This document shows positions 17,263-26,243 of a stretch of DNA of 35,351 nt, piece by piece. The position numbers and the translations under genes were made by a program. Positions within the stretch are counted from its first letter, which is position 1. Every line of letters begins with the position of its first letter. Where the stretch lies: contig NZ_PXYJ01000004.1 in the NCBI RefSeq assembly GCF_003012815.1, positions 182,501 to 217,851 of the forward strand, given 5' to 3'. Source of the DNA: Allosphingosinicella vermicomposti. GTDB lineage: Bacteria > Pseudomonadota > Alphaproteobacteria > Sphingomonadales > Sphingomonadaceae. The notes beneath the pieces were generated by a model, which worked only from the letters and a program-made list of their open reading frames with translations, searched no databases and was not told where the DNA came from.

Positions 17263-17478
17263 ATGAGCGACTGGCGCGAAATTGTCGGAACTAATGTGCG
17301 ACGCTTTCGCCAAGCGGCTGGCATTACCCAAGAGCAATTGGCCTTCGCCGCTGAAATAGACTTGACCTATGTTGGCGGCATTGAGCGCGGAAGGCGCAAT
17401 CCAAGCGTCATCGTGCTGGCAAGGATAGCCAACGCACTATCCGTTGAACCGGCAACTTTGCTTCAGCGAAGCAAATGA
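17263..17478 (+). CDS. XRE-family regulator, C-protein-like
   Basis: A 71-residue protein that is almost entirely one helix-turn-helix domain. ITQEQLAFAAEIDLTYVGGIERGRRNPS holds the HTH, followed by VIVLARIANALSVEPATLL. The size and the TYVxxIERGxRNPS pattern are typical of controller (C) proteins of restriction-modification systems and related self-regulating XRE repressors. Tandem 16-bp operators end 18 bases before its ATG and there is no clear Shine-Dalgarno, which also suits C genes, whose transcripts are often leaderless or nearly so. It converges on res (7-base gap), so it is not in the mod-res operon. It most likely controls itself and the divergent exported protein; control of mod is not evident, since I see no copy of the operator in the mod promoter region. 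Confidence 0.85.
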   Translation: MSDWREIVGTNVRRFRQAAGITQEQLAFAAEIDLTYVGGIERGRRNPSVIVLARIANALSVEPATLLQRSK

Positions 17479-17484
17479 GGTTCG

Positions 17485-20118
17485 CTACGCCCCGCCGTTA
17501 ATCAGGACGGGGAGCTTTGCGTTCATGTCGCTGAACAGGACAACAGCCGCTTCATAATCCACGGTCTTGGATGGCATGGGTAGTTCGCCAGACTTTCCAC
17601 CAGCCGACTTGCCATAAGCCTTGGTCAACATTTCCAAGAGTTCGCGCTTATATTCGGTATCAAGGTTGCCTGCCAGTTGGTCGCCCTTGGATTCAATCGC
17701 CACCAGCCGTTCGCTAGCGTCATCGCGCAATGAGGCAAACAGAAAATCGGGATAGACATTGCCCCGACGCCAGCCGCGAAGGGCATAGCTGCCCCTGTCC
17801 GTGCCGTTCCGGTGCCACCATTTGATAACGGCTTCGGCGTCCAGGTAGACAGCAACATGCTTTTCATCGTCGTTCAGGTCGCTGGCATAGACGGGCAGGA
17901 ACAGGCTGCGTTCTAACGCGCCACCGCTCTTGCTTGGAACCTGGGGCGCATTGTCCGGCGCGCTAGTCCAGATATGATCGGGGGCAATCCAGTCGCCAGC
18001 GTCGCCGCGAACCCGAAATTCAACATGGCCAGAGTCCAGACGGTCGGCAAAGATCGCAGCCGCTTGCTTGTCTCGCCATTTCGCCAGAGCCTTGCGGGCT
18101 TCATCAATGATGTAGGCGGAAAGCCGTCCAATCAGTTCGTCACCAAACCCGCGCGCACGCAATCTGGCGAGAATGCGGCCCACCAGTTCACGGGCAACAT
18201 AAGGGTTGGGCACAACGTCGCTCAACATGCGGACGGCATGCGGGGCATCGAATGCCAATGCTTCTGTCAGGGCAATAGCGTCTTCGGTGACAAAACCGGC
18301 ATCCTCGCCAGTGCGAAGGCGCACCAGTTGGCTGGCAGCCGCTTGGGCATTTTGCGGCAAGGCATCGGCAAATGCTTCAGCGTCAAACTTGGCCCATTCG
18401 ATTGCCGGGAACAGGTCGCTTTCAGCATCAAGCAGCCGGGCATCCTGCCCTTCATCGATCCACAGCACCTGCGGCAAGGCAATGTCGGTTGTACGGAACG
18501 CATCGCGCCGGTCCAGCTCGCGTTTGCTGACGGCGCTTCCGCCCGCGTCCTTCAACACCACATCTTGCACAAGGTCACTCATGCCATCGTTTGACAGGCC
18601 AGCCTTGATCGCCGCGACAACCGCTGCTGTTTCGGCGCGATGCGTGAACACATAGGATTCGTCGAGTTCGGCAACGCCGGTGCGGATAGCGTGCGGCTGG
18701 CGCAAAATCCGCCCCACAAGCTGCGTCATGGCGCTTTCGTTGCCAGATGCAGCCAGAGAACACAGGACATAGGCAAAGGGGCAATCCCAACCTTCCGCCA
18801 ACGCCGCTTTGGTGATGATCACCCGCACGCGGCATGACGACTTCTGCAAATCCTTGTTTTCAGGCTTGTCCAAGTCGTTCACTTCGGACGTTTTCAACGC
18901 CACTTCGGCTTCATCCAAGCCAGCCGCCACAAGCCACGCCTTCACGTCATCCGCATGAATGAAACCCGCGTCGCGCTGTTCCGCGCCCGTGCGTTCCGCC
19001 TGCACTAGCAAGATTGGACGGATGTAAAGGCCCCCGTCGCCACGATAAGCCTTTGCCGCCGCGTCCAGCGCGTGCAGCTTGGCCAAGGATGCCTGAAGCG
19101 TTGCCGTCCAATCGCTGCCCGCCATGGGCACGATGTTAAGCGGCATTTTTATCATGCCTTCGCGTTCTAGCTCCCGCCCGGAAATTTCCACAAGGACATT
19201 GGCCTTGCGATCCGGCGCGGCTTCGCGGGTGGCCGTGGCGGCGCGGGCGGCAACATCCTTTGGCGTGGCGCTCAATTCCAGCACGAACAGCGGATTGAAG
19301 CCGTAGAGCGTGCGGAAGGCCAAATCCGAAATGGCCCGGTGCCCTTCATCCATGACCACCACGGGCCGGATGATGCGCAGCGCGTTGCCAACGGAATCCT
19401 TGACCATGGGCCAAGCGGGGCCACCATCGGCTAGGTCATAAATTGACAAGTTGGGAATGGCGTCCATCAGCGCCTTGTGCGCCGCTTGGTCGCCTTCGGC
19501 TGGCGTGAACCCATGCACATCGCCACGGTCCCGGAACAGACGCAAGCTTTCCTGATTTTCGCGGTTGGACGATTGCAACATCAAAACCATGACGCAGAGG
19601 TTGGCGTCCACATCGGCCCGATTGAGCGGGTCGCCCTTTTCCATGATGCGCACGCGACCAGCAGCCGCACGGTCCAGCGTTTGGCGGTAGGCATGTTGCC
19701 GGTCGTTCAGAGCCTTCAGCGTTTGGGCATAGATGGCTTCGTTCGGCACGATCCACAGCACGAAGCCGGTGTTCGTCGCCAAATAGCGCCCGAATATGCG
19801 GGAAAGCGCCGCGCACGCCAGATAGGTTTTACCGCCGCCAGTCGGCACTTTCATGGTGACGTTGGGGACCGGCTGGCCATGGCCGGTGATGCGTGGGCAA
19901 TAGCCCAGATGGGCGCGCGACTTGGGTAGCTGCCCCGCCACCTTCAGCGTTTCCCAAGCCTTTGCCGGAAAGTCGGGAATTGGAATTTCGATGCCCGGAT
20001 GTTGGGCAATCACATCAAGAACGGCGTCAGCCTTCACCTTTTCGGCGCTCAACGCATCAAGATAGGCGTCCAGCGTGCCAAGCGCCCGCGTCTGATAATC
20101 GAGTTCGCGAAACGCCAT
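17485..20118 (-). CDS. res: Type III restriction enzyme, Res subunit
   Basis: ATP-dependent helicase and nuclease subunit that, with Mod, cleaves DNA carrying unmethylated target sites. 877 residues. Superfamily 2 helicase motifs are present: Walker A VPTGGGKT (91-98), motif II DEGH (257-260), motif III SATP (283-286) and the late motif QLVGRILRQP. The C-terminus has a PD-(D/E)xK nuclease site: Pro790-Asp791 in VYPDFLF and Glu809-Ser-Lys811 in VAIESKGDQ. All look intact. It starts two bases after the mod stop, the usual mod-res operon order. It is slightly shorter than the classical Res of EcoP1I-type systems (about 970 residues, from memory). Confidence 0.93.
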   Translation of the reverse strand: MAFRELDYQTRALGTLDAYLDALSAEKVKADAVLDVIAQHPGIEIPIPDFPAKAWETLKVAGQLPKSRAHLGYCPRITGHGQPVPNVTMKVPTGGGKTYLACAALSRIFGRYLATNTGFVLWIVPNEAIYAQTLKALNDRQHAYRQTLDRAAAGRVRIMEKGDPLNRADVDANLCVMVLMLQSSNRENQESLRLFRDRGDVHGFTPAEGDQAAHKALMDAIPNLSIYDLADGGPAWPMVKDSVGNALRIIRPVVVMDEGHRAISDLAFRTLYGFNPLFVLELSATPKDVAARAATATREAAPDRKANVLVEISGRELEREGMIKMPLNIVPMAGSDWTATLQASLAKLHALDAAAKAYRGDGGLYIRPILLVQAERTGAEQRDAGFIHADDVKAWLVAAGLDEAEVALKTSEVNDLDKPENKDLQKSSCRVRVIITKAALAEGWDCPFAYVLCSLAASGNESAMTQLVGRILRQPHAIRTGVAELDESYVFTHRAETAAVVAAIKAGLSNDGMSDLVQDVVLKDAGGSAVSKRELDRRDAFRTTDIALPQVLWIDEGQDARLLDAESDLFPAIEWAKFDAEAFADALPQNAQAAASQLVRLRTGEDAGFVTEDAIALTEALAFDAPHAVRMLSDVVPNPYVARELVGRILARLRARGFGDELIGRLSAYIIDEARKALAKWRDKQAAAIFADRLDSGHVEFRVRGDAGDWIAPDHIWTSAPDNAPQVPSKSGGALERSLFLPVYASDLNDDEKHVAVYLDAEAVIKWWHRNGTDRGSYALRGWRRGNVYPDFLFASLRDDASERLVAIESKGDQLAGNLDTEYKRELLEMLTKAYGKSAGGKSGELPMPSKTVDYEAAVVLFSDMNAKLPVLINGGA

Positions 20119-20120
20119 GG

Positions 20121-21929
20121 TCAGGCCGTCTCGACACGATAGAGGGCAAAGGGCAGCGGCGCATATTCAACTGGTAAGCGTTCCTGCGTCAGCAATTCGC
20201 GCGACACGAACTTGGCCGGTGCGAACACCAGATGATCGCCCGCTTCAGTCGCCGCGATTGCCCGCGCCCGGCTTAGCGTCAACGCTGCTTCGCCGGATTT
20301 CAACCATTCCAGATCGGGCTTGTAAATCAACCACAGGTGACGGCCATTAGCCTTGCCCAAGCGCATCACGCCATCACCAATGGCTGGTTCCGCCATCAAT
20401 TTGGATTGGTCGAACGCCTGCGATGTGGCGGTGTGATAGAGCAAGGCGGCAAGCCCTTCGACGGCTGGCATGTCGTCGCCAGTCAGCAAGCCGTCCATGT
20501 CAATCGGATCGCCAAGCGTGTAATATGTGAAGCTGCCACCAAGCCCCTCGGCCCGTTCTTCAACATCGCGTTCGCCGGTAACGATTAGAACGCCGTCCTT
20601 CACCGTTTTGGCAATGCGGTCATAGTTCGGGCCATCCAGCGTTTCGATGCCTTGCACCCGCTCCATGAGCGTTGCGGCATTGCGCAGTTTGGTGAAGGTT
20701 ATCGGCTGACGCAGGAGTTCTTCGCTTTGCGTGCCCTTGAACTGATAGCCATTAATTACCCGGCGCACGCGCTCGGCTGTCAGCGCATCGGCATAAGTTT
20801 CGCCTTCAACAAGGACAAAACGACGATTGCCGCCGTCGCGCGCGTTCGCTGCCAGAGTTGCGTGGGCAGTTGTTCCCGTTCCGGCAAAGGAATCCAGCAC
20901 CAAGCTATCGGCTTTGGTCGCTATTTCGATAACTCTTCGAACCAACTCGACAGGCTTAGGGGCATGAAAATCCACTTCGGTATCGGAAAATATTTCAAGA
21001 AGATGTTTCTTTGAACTCTCTGTATCGCCGACTTCATCAGCAAGCCAAAGTGTGTCGGGGACCAGCCCCTTTTTCTTATCTGGAAATTGCTTGATGCGCG
21101 GGCGTCCGTCGCCGCCCTTCGGCCAATACACCCGCTTTTCTATGTCGCGAAGGTTGATGAATTCGGGTTCGGTCGCGCCCCAACAGCGACCGCGTGGCGG
21201 GTCCAACACTTTCCCGGTAGGCGTCGTGATTTTGTAAACTTGGTTTTCTCGATAGCCTTGGGCAGAAAACGGAATTGAATCCCATGGCCCCCGTGGATCG
21301 TTATCGGGGTTGGAAAGATTAGAATTGTCCGGGTCCAACCTGTTTCGAAATATCTTCCACGTATCTTTAAGGCATTTCGAATAGACGATCAGGTGGTCAA
21401 AGCTAGGCGAAAGCACGGCGCGGTTTTCGCGCGAAGTTCGTTTCTGCCATGCGATTTGCCCAATGAAGCTATTTTCGCCGAAAATGCCGTCCAATATAGA
21501 TCGTGCGTGGTGAACTTCGTTGTCGTCCAAGGTTAGCCAGAGGCTACCATTCTCCGACAGCAGTTCGTGCAACAACCGCAAGCGCGGCCACATCATGCAA
21601 GCCCATTTGTCGTGACGAAGGCCGTCTTCCACCCCTATCGGATTGTCCGACAGCCATTCGCGGATCATGGGCGAATTTACGTTGTCGTTATAGGACCAGC
21701 CTTCATTGCCTGTATTGTAGGGCGGATCGATAAAGATGCAGTCCACCTTGCCCGCGTGCGTGGGCAAAAGCGCCTTCAGCCCATGCAGGTTGTCGCCGTG
21801 GATGATGAGGTTGCCATCCAGCGCTGGTTCGCCAATGCCTTTGTCTGCATGGGGCACCAACGGACGGAACGGCACCGTCAGATGGTGATTATAGACGAAC
21901 TCCTTGCCTTTAAAGTGCAGCTCCGGCAC
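20121..21929 (-). CDS. mod: Type III DNA methyltransferase, Mod subunit
   Basis: Adenine N6-methyltransferase and specificity subunit. 602 residues, beta-class order: catalytic motif IV DPPYNTGN (68-75) comes before the cofactor motif I DSFAGTGTTAHA (346-357), with the target-recognition region between them (about 160-310). It starts at GTG 21929 with GGGGAG 7 bases upstream; VPELHFKGKEFV is a natural N-terminus. All catalytic residues are present, so the host should carry N6-methyladenine at a short asymmetric site, which cannot be predicted from sequence. I see no simple-sequence repeats in it that would make it phase variable. Promoter lies in the 113 bases shared with the divergent gene at 22043. 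Confidence 0.94.
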   Translation of the reverse strand: MPELHFKGKEFVYNHHLTVPFRPLVPHADKGIGEPALDGNLIIHGDNLHGLKALLPTHAGKVDCIFIDPPYNTGNEGWSYNDNVNSPMIREWLSDNPIGVEDGLRHDKWACMMWPRLRLLHELLSENGSLWLTLDDNEVHHARSILDGIFGENSFIGQIAWQKRTSRENRAVLSPSFDHLIVYSKCLKDTWKIFRNRLDPDNSNLSNPDNDPRGPWDSIPFSAQGYRENQVYKITTPTGKVLDPPRGRCWGATEPEFINLRDIEKRVYWPKGGDGRPRIKQFPDKKKGLVPDTLWLADEVGDTESSKKHLLEIFSDTEVDFHAPKPVELVRRVIEIATKADSLVLDSFAGTGTTAHATLAANARDGGNRRFVLVEGETYADALTAERVRRVINGYQFKGTQSEELLRQPITFTKLRNAATLMERVQGIETLDGPNYDRIAKTVKDGVLIVTGERDVEERAEGLGGSFTYYTLGDPIDMDGLLTGDDMPAVEGLAALLYHTATSQAFDQSKLMAEPAIGDGVMRLGKANGRHLWLIYKPDLEWLKSGEAALTLSRARAIAATEAGDHLVFAPAKFVSRELLTQERLPVEYAPLPFALYRVETA

Positions 21930-22042
21930 GCAACTCTCCCCTTGATCCCTCAGATGTTAGCAGCGGTCAGACGGTTTCGCCACGGGTTGCCTTCAGAGCG
22001 GCTCTGGTTCACATCCGTAACATCGAGAATGCGGGGGATCGC

Positions 22043-22816
22043 ATGGGTCTTGAATTGAAGCCTCCTTCCGAGTCGCCGGAAATAGATTGGGAAGATCAAG
22101 ATGGGGCTGTTGAAGCAATGGTGGAGTGGTTTCACGCCAACTTCGAAGATCCCGCTATGGAAACGCCATATGATGGCAGGGAAGGCGGCTACCAATACAT
22201 TTGGGGCGGCCCGTTCGATGCCAACGAAGAGCTATGGAGTGCTTTTCCCGAAGCGGGCGACGAACTTATCTCCCGCGCGGCGAGCGAAATTCAATCTGAT
22301 GGCCTATTTGATTGGGCACCGTCTGGCAGCAGAATTCAGCCGGATGATGAGCCGGACGAACACGATTATGAAGAGGAGCTAGAGGCCAAGCTTGCCACCC
22401 TCGGCGGGCAACTTGATCGGATCGAGCAGCATATTGCCTATTGGCGCAACCGTGCACCGCAGATCGGACACAATGGGCCACCTGACGAATTCCGACTTGG
22501 CGCTGACGATGCAGATTTAGCGGCGGCGGAGGCCAGCGTGGCCGAAGTGCGCGCTGAACTTGGCAAACCCGACAGGGCAAACACCGCTAACGCCGAAGTG
22601 ATTGAACGGGCCGAAGGCGCTTTCAAGCGATTGGCCAACAGGATTTTCGGCTGGATCAAGGCCGGGGCAGGTGCGCTTGTGGTTGGCGTGATCGGTGGCG
22701 CAGGCAAGCATATCGGCGAAGAAATCGCGAAAGACCCGCAAGCATTTTGGAACGCATTGGATCAAGCAAGCTCTACCCTCAACCTTTGGGCAGCGCATTT
22801 GAACGGAATGATCTGA
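22043..22816 (+). CDS. Unknown membrane-anchored acidic protein with GHNGPP motif
   Basis: 257 residues; GGGGGA precedes the ATG closely. I do not recognise the whole protein. The N-terminal ~110 residues are very acidic with several Trp residues (EIDWEDQDGAVE, YQYIWGGPFDANEELW). Residues about 107-137 are predicted coiled coil, followed by IGHNGPPDEF (141-150), a motif I recall from many uncharacterised alphaproteobacterial phage and island proteins. A second helical stretch leads to a hydrophobic segment at about 203-220 (FGWIKAGAGALVVGVIGG), likely a membrane anchor. It is encoded back to back with mod and meets the replication module tail to tail (9-base gap). Position among cargo makes a defence or anti-phage effector role conceivable, but nothing in the sequence proves it. 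Confidence 0.75.
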   Translation: MGLELKPPSESPEIDWEDQDGAVEAMVEWFHANFEDPAMETPYDGREGGYQYIWGGPFDANEELWSAFPEAGDELISRAASEIQSDGLFDWAPSGSRIQPDDEPDEHDYEEELEAKLATLGGQLDRIEQHIAYWRNRAPQIGHNGPPDEFRLGADDADLAAAEASVAEVRAELGKPDRANTANAEVIERAEGAFKRLANRIFGWIKAGAGALVVGVIGGAGKHIGEEIAKDPQAFWNALDQASSTLNLWAAHLNGMI

Positions 22817-22825
22817 GTTGAGGGG

Positions 22826-23260
22826 CTAATATCCTCGGCGGGCCTGTTGGACTAACTTTGCCACCATGCCGTTGTGCCTTTCCCGCTCCAAGATTTCCTC
22901 CAATTCTCCTATGCTAAGCCCGGAATAATCTTCCGCTTGTTCCCGCTTCAGTATCAAATCGCGGGGCACCAAAGACGCCACGATGCGCAGATACGCCGCT
23001 GGATCATCGGCGCGAAGCTTGGCCAGTGCATCCGGGCCGTGTTCGGCAAAATCGCATTCAATGGCGGCAATGAAGGTTTCAGTGAGCCGGTTGCGGCTGC
23101 CCTTTCGCCGTCCTCCACCGATATTCCCCGATATAAAACGGCCTCGCGCGTCGCGGCCCACGACTTCGCCGTCTGCTAAAGGAGCTAATGGCGCTAATTC
23201 CGTATTGGGTTGGGTTGGGGCAAGTGGATAATCTGGCCAGCCGGAATTGTCATTGCTCAT
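22826..23260 (-). CDS. DUF5681-like small phage/island protein
   Basis: 144 residues from the ATG at 23260, which overlaps the end of the DUF3987 gene by 11 bases. Residues about 38-62 (GRDARGRFISGN, then GGRRKGSRNRL) resemble DUF5681, a domain found next to terminase genes in prophages; the following helices (FAEHGPDALAKLRADDPAAY and VASLVPRDLILKRE) fit the same type. The C-terminus is a short coiled coil (GELEEILERERHNG). In phages such proteins may be small-terminase-like or DNA-binding. As last gene of a module with no large terminase, it could help the element use a helper's packaging machinery, which is inference. Confidence 0.7.
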   Translation of the reverse strand: MSNDNSGWPDYPLAPTQPNTELAPLAPLADGEVVGRDARGRFISGNIGGGRRKGSRNRLTETFIAAIECDFAEHGPDALAKLRADDPAAYLRIVASLVPRDLILKREQAEDYSGLSIGELEEILERERHNGMVAKLVQQARRGY

Positions 23261-24782
23261 GGAACAGCCTCCACACGTCCTTGCGCGGCTTGCCATCAAC
23301 AACCGTGTTAGGTGGCAAGCGTTCGACCCAGCCACTTTCGGCCAAGACTGTAACAGCAGCGCGTGCAGCTTTCGCATCGCGCAATTCTGCTGGGCCGAAT
23401 TGATAGATCGTCGCCAGATGCAGGACGGGGTTCGGCTGGACCTGCCACCAGTTCAGCAACCGTTGCGCCGTGCGCAGTTCGCGCGAAACCGTCGCCCCAC
23501 CGTTTAGCCGCAACATCTCATTCGCGTAATAGGTGGCGAGCGTGACGGCGGATTGCATGGCGATGGCGGGTATCTCCATTGCATCGGTGTCGTCATAGAG
23601 GGTTAGCACAGCCGCCAGTCGCCCGGCGTGTTCGGCCAGCTTCGCCCCGAATGCGCGGATCGTCGATAACCCGCCGTCCGGCGCGATGGCCCGTTCGCAT
23701 TCATCGTGAAACTTGATCCAAATCGGCTTGGCGTCCGGATGCAGCCACATAGGTGATGGGTCTAAGGCGTCAGGCATATCCGGGCGCGTGACAAACGGGC
23801 GCTTCAGCAAATCGGCCAGCCGATTGTTGTAGTCGGTCAGCACCGTATCCGTGCCGATGCCCGGTTCCTTATAAAACCGGGTTCCCGCCGTGCTGTTTGG
23901 CGCGACGATCAACATGCGGGCCAACAAACCGATGCCGTCAAACATGGTGTCGCCGAAAAGCGTATCTGCCACCACTGGCTGTAACATAACATGCGCTGAA
24001 CAGCGCCGTCCCGGCAGGAACTTTTCACCCGTGCCGACACGCAACCGCCGAATGGGATCGCCATCCCATAGCGTGTTGAACAGCGCTGCGGTGCGCATCC
24101 TTGCCTCATCGTTGAAGGCCGCACCGCCGATCAGCAAACCCCCTTCCGCCGTGAACACGCCAGCCATGGGACGGCCTTGGGCGAGGTGTAGCGTCAGGGC
24201 TTCCGGCGTCGGGTCTGCGACAAGCAACATGGGATGCGGCGGCGGCTTCGGCTCCGCCCCAAGGGCATCAAGAGCGACACGCATGGTCGCCATGTCGTTC
24301 TTGCCCCGCTTCACCTTTTCGCGCGCCGAATCCCATGCTGCCTTGGCGTTCATGTAGGCCAGCCGCTCGCCTTCCGACTGTTGCCGCCATTCCTGTTCAA
24401 CCTGATAGACGGCGGCAAGCGCCACCCGGTCAACGCTGGATTTCCGTTCGCCGCTCTCCGCAATCGTCACGAATATGGCGGTTAGCGGCTTTCGCCCGCC
24501 ACCGGGCAAAATCACATCGCGTTGGGCTTGTGCGGCCAGCGTTGCGGCTGCCAAGGCCGATTGGGCACACATGGCTAAGGGCGCTTGCGTCTTATGGTGG
24601 ATGGCTAGCGCGGCATCCACCAGCGGCCCCAATGCCTCAATTGGGAACGGTTGCGCGGCTGGCAGTTCGCGGAACAGGGGGCGCTTTTCGGGTGGAACGG
24701 CCAATTCCCCGGCCTGCGTTTGAACAAAGGCGGTGGCATCGGTGCGGGTCCAATTAGCAGGATTAGCCGGGTTAGCGTCCAT
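23250..24782 (-). CDS. DUF3987 domain protein (inactivated helicase-like)
   Basis: 510 residues. The N-terminal region contains AIHHKTQAPLAMCAQSALAA and a degenerate phosphate loop (AESGERKSSVDR, 108-119), features of DUF3987, a helicase-like family found in prophages and mobile islands next to primases. It probably acts in element replication together with the primase. Its ATG overlaps the primase stop by 11 bases and its stop overlaps the next start by 11, so the module is tightly coupled. No sign of truncation. Confidence 0.85.
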   Translation of the reverse strand: MDANPANPANWTRTDATAFVQTQAGELAVPPEKRPLFRELPAAQPFPIEALGPLVDAALAIHHKTQAPLAMCAQSALAAATLAAQAQRDVILPGGGRKPLTAIFVTIAESGERKSSVDRVALAAVYQVEQEWRQQSEGERLAYMNAKAAWDSAREKVKRGKNDMATMRVALDALGAEPKPPPHPMLLVADPTPEALTLHLAQGRPMAGVFTAEGGLLIGGAAFNDEARMRTAALFNTLWDGDPIRRLRVGTGEKFLPGRRCSAHVMLQPVVADTLFGDTMFDGIGLLARMLIVAPNSTAGTRFYKEPGIGTDTVLTDYNNRLADLLKRPFVTRPDMPDALDPSPMWLHPDAKPIWIKFHDECERAIAPDGGLSTIRAFGAKLAEHAGRLAAVLTLYDDTDAMEIPAIAMQSAVTLATYYANEMLRLNGGATVSRELRTAQRLLNWWQVQPNPVLHLATIYQFGPAELRDAKAARAAVTVLAESGWVERLPPNTVVDGKPRKDVWRLFHEQ

Positions 24783-25620
24783 GGGCTGCGTCCATCTGGC
24801 CTTGGCGAAGGCCGCTCAAGGCGGTTGCCGTGGCTTCGCCAATCCCCAATCCAGCTTGCTGCCCCGCCTCTATGAGCAGCGGCAAAGCGGCTTCGTCGGC
24901 GACAATGCCATGACTGACAAGGCCGCCAAGCCGACATGCCGCCCAATACAGCAAACGGTTTCGGTTGCCGGATGGTGCGCCAATCACGGCTTGCACCAAG
25001 CCGCGCAATTGATTGGTCGCGGCTTCAGCATTGGCTGGGGCTTGTAACGACGCTGGCGCGCGATATGGCTGCAACGCCATCGCCACCAACCATTCAGGCA
25101 TCAAAGGCAACGAGCGGCTGGCAATGGCAGCGGCCAATTGCTCAATCGATCCATTCACCAGTGTATAGCGTCGCCCGTCTGGCAGGGTATTGCCGGGCGC
25201 GATGATGTAGCCATTGTCCCGCACGTCCACGGCTTCAGCAATCTTGCCCTTGGTTTTCCCCAAGCCAGCTGGTTTCTGGAATAAGAAGTGCAGACCATCG
25301 CCGGGCGTCTGAACAACGGGGACAGACTGGCAATCAAACGCATAGCGCGCAAAAACCGCCATCACATTGGAAATGCCATCGCCATTCCCGTGCCTGTCAG
25401 CATCAAGAACGAACAGATTGTTTGGCGCACACGGCAAGCCATAAAGCGCGCCACGATACATTGACGCCCAAACCTTCAACAGATCGGGATGGGCGTTGGC
25501 TTGATGATAGCCATTGGCGACATAGGGACTCTTAGCCCGGTCGCCAGCTTCACGACACGGGAACACCGGCACGCCGAAATGGGCATAAATGCTGGCAAGG
25601 TTGCCATTGGTCGAGGTCAT
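24772..25620 (-). CDS. Prim-pol type DNA primase/polymerase
   Basis: 282 residues from the ATG at 25620. It matches the bifunctional primase/polymerase N-terminal domain (archaeo-eukaryotic primase fold): FGVPVFPCREAGDRAKSPYV near the N-terminus, the metal-binding acidic pair in FVLDADRHGNGDG (Asp73, Asp75), and the catalytic-site histidine in TPGDGLHFLF (His111). It should prime, and perhaps extend, DNA during element replication. It has no fused helicase; the separate DUF3987 protein downstream may stand in for one. The start overlaps the preceding stop (ATGA). Confidence 0.88.
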   Translation of the reverse strand: MTSTNGNLASIYAHFGVPVFPCREAGDRAKSPYVANGYHQANAHPDLLKVWASMYRGALYGLPCAPNNLFVLDADRHGNGDGISNVMAVFARYAFDCQSVPVVQTPGDGLHFLFQKPAGLGKTKGKIAEAVDVRDNGYIIAPGNTLPDGRRYTLVNGSIEQLAAAIASRSLPLMPEWLVAMALQPYRAPASLQAPANAEAATNQLRGLVQAVIGAPSGNRNRLLYWAACRLGGLVSHGIVADEAALPLLIEAGQQAGLGIGEATATALSGLRQGQMDAAHGR

Positions 25621-25952
25621 GCGCGTCGCCTCAACCGCTTGCGGCGAACGGGACAAATTCCGCGTGATCGCAAGAACGCTTCAATTTCGGCGTCGGTGTT
25701 CAACGACACGCGCAAAGGCTTGACGAAATGCCAGCGCAAGCGCCCGCGTTCAATCTGCTGCAAAATCACCAAATCCAATTCGCCGATTTCGCCATTCTCG
25801 CCGGGAGCAAACAACAAGCAGTTATCGGGAAAGCCAAGTTCGTTCGGCGAGAACTTCCTTGCCCGAAAGCGGCGCCGGGGATTCGCGGCGAAAAATGCCC
25901 TATCACTAGCAATGGCCGGGTGCGTTGATTGAAGGAAGACGGGGAGCTTCAT
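25617..25952 (-). CDS. Unknown small protein in the replication module
   Basis: 111 residues, overlapping its neighbours by four bases at each end (ATGA), which strongly supports it as a real gene. I do not recognise it. The middle is acidic (ENGEIGELDLVILQQIERG) with a predicted beta-then-helix pattern, and the C-terminus is strongly basic (CPVRRKRLRRRA), suggesting contact with nucleic acid. It may be an accessory factor for the primase encoded directly after it. Confidence 0.75.
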   Translation of the reverse strand: MKLPVFLQSTHPAIASDRAFFAANPRRRFRARKFSPNELGFPDNCLLFAPGENGEIGELDLVILQQIERGRLRWHFVKPLRVSLNTDAEIEAFLRSRGICPVRRKRLRRRA

Positions 25953-26176
25953 GCCGCTTTCCCGGCTTCAGCGGCGCAAGTCTCAATCCACTGGCGCACT
26001 TGGCGAACGTCCCACGCGGTGACGCGCGGTGAAAGCTTCACTGGCGCTGGAAAAGTGCCGTCCTTGACCTTGCGCCAAAGGGTAGCATTGCTGAACGGGA
26101 CGATGGCCGGGATCAATTGGGCCTGCCGAATAAACCCGACTTCAGGTAGAGATTGGGACGAGTTTGTGGGTGACAT
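25949..26176 (-). CDS. alpA: AlpA-family excisionase/regulator
   Basis: 75 residues with a single winged-helix-type DNA-binding domain: NATLWRKVKDGTFPAPVKLSPRVTAWDVRQVRQWIE is the AlpA pattern (SxxTLYRxxxxGxFPxPxxL...AW). In P4-like elements AlpA activates or assists integrase and serves as excisionase. As first gene of the five-gene minus-strand module it probably switches the element to excision and replication. It is read inward from the attR end, and the 180 bases upstream hold inverted repeats that may be its operators and the integrase arm sites. Confidence 0.9.
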   Translation of the reverse strand: MSPTNSSQSLPEVGFIRQAQLIPAIVPFSNATLWRKVKDGTFPAPVKLSPRVTAWDVRQVRQWIETCAAEAGKAA

Positions 26177-26243
26177 GCGCGTTACTCCATGCAGTGACGC
26201 GCCATGGGGTAAGGTGAGAAGCGGTGAGCCGTCTCGGAATCCT

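Noticed and set aside
17263-17478. XRE protein as antitoxin of a toxin-antitoxin pair
   Set aside because: Its only same-promoter partner is a divergent exported protein with a signal peptide and no toxin features; the operator layout fits a self-controlling regulator better.
20121-21929. Phase-variable type III methyltransferase
   Set aside because: Many type III mod genes carry simple-sequence repeats; I found no homopolymer or tandem short repeat tract in the gene or its start region.
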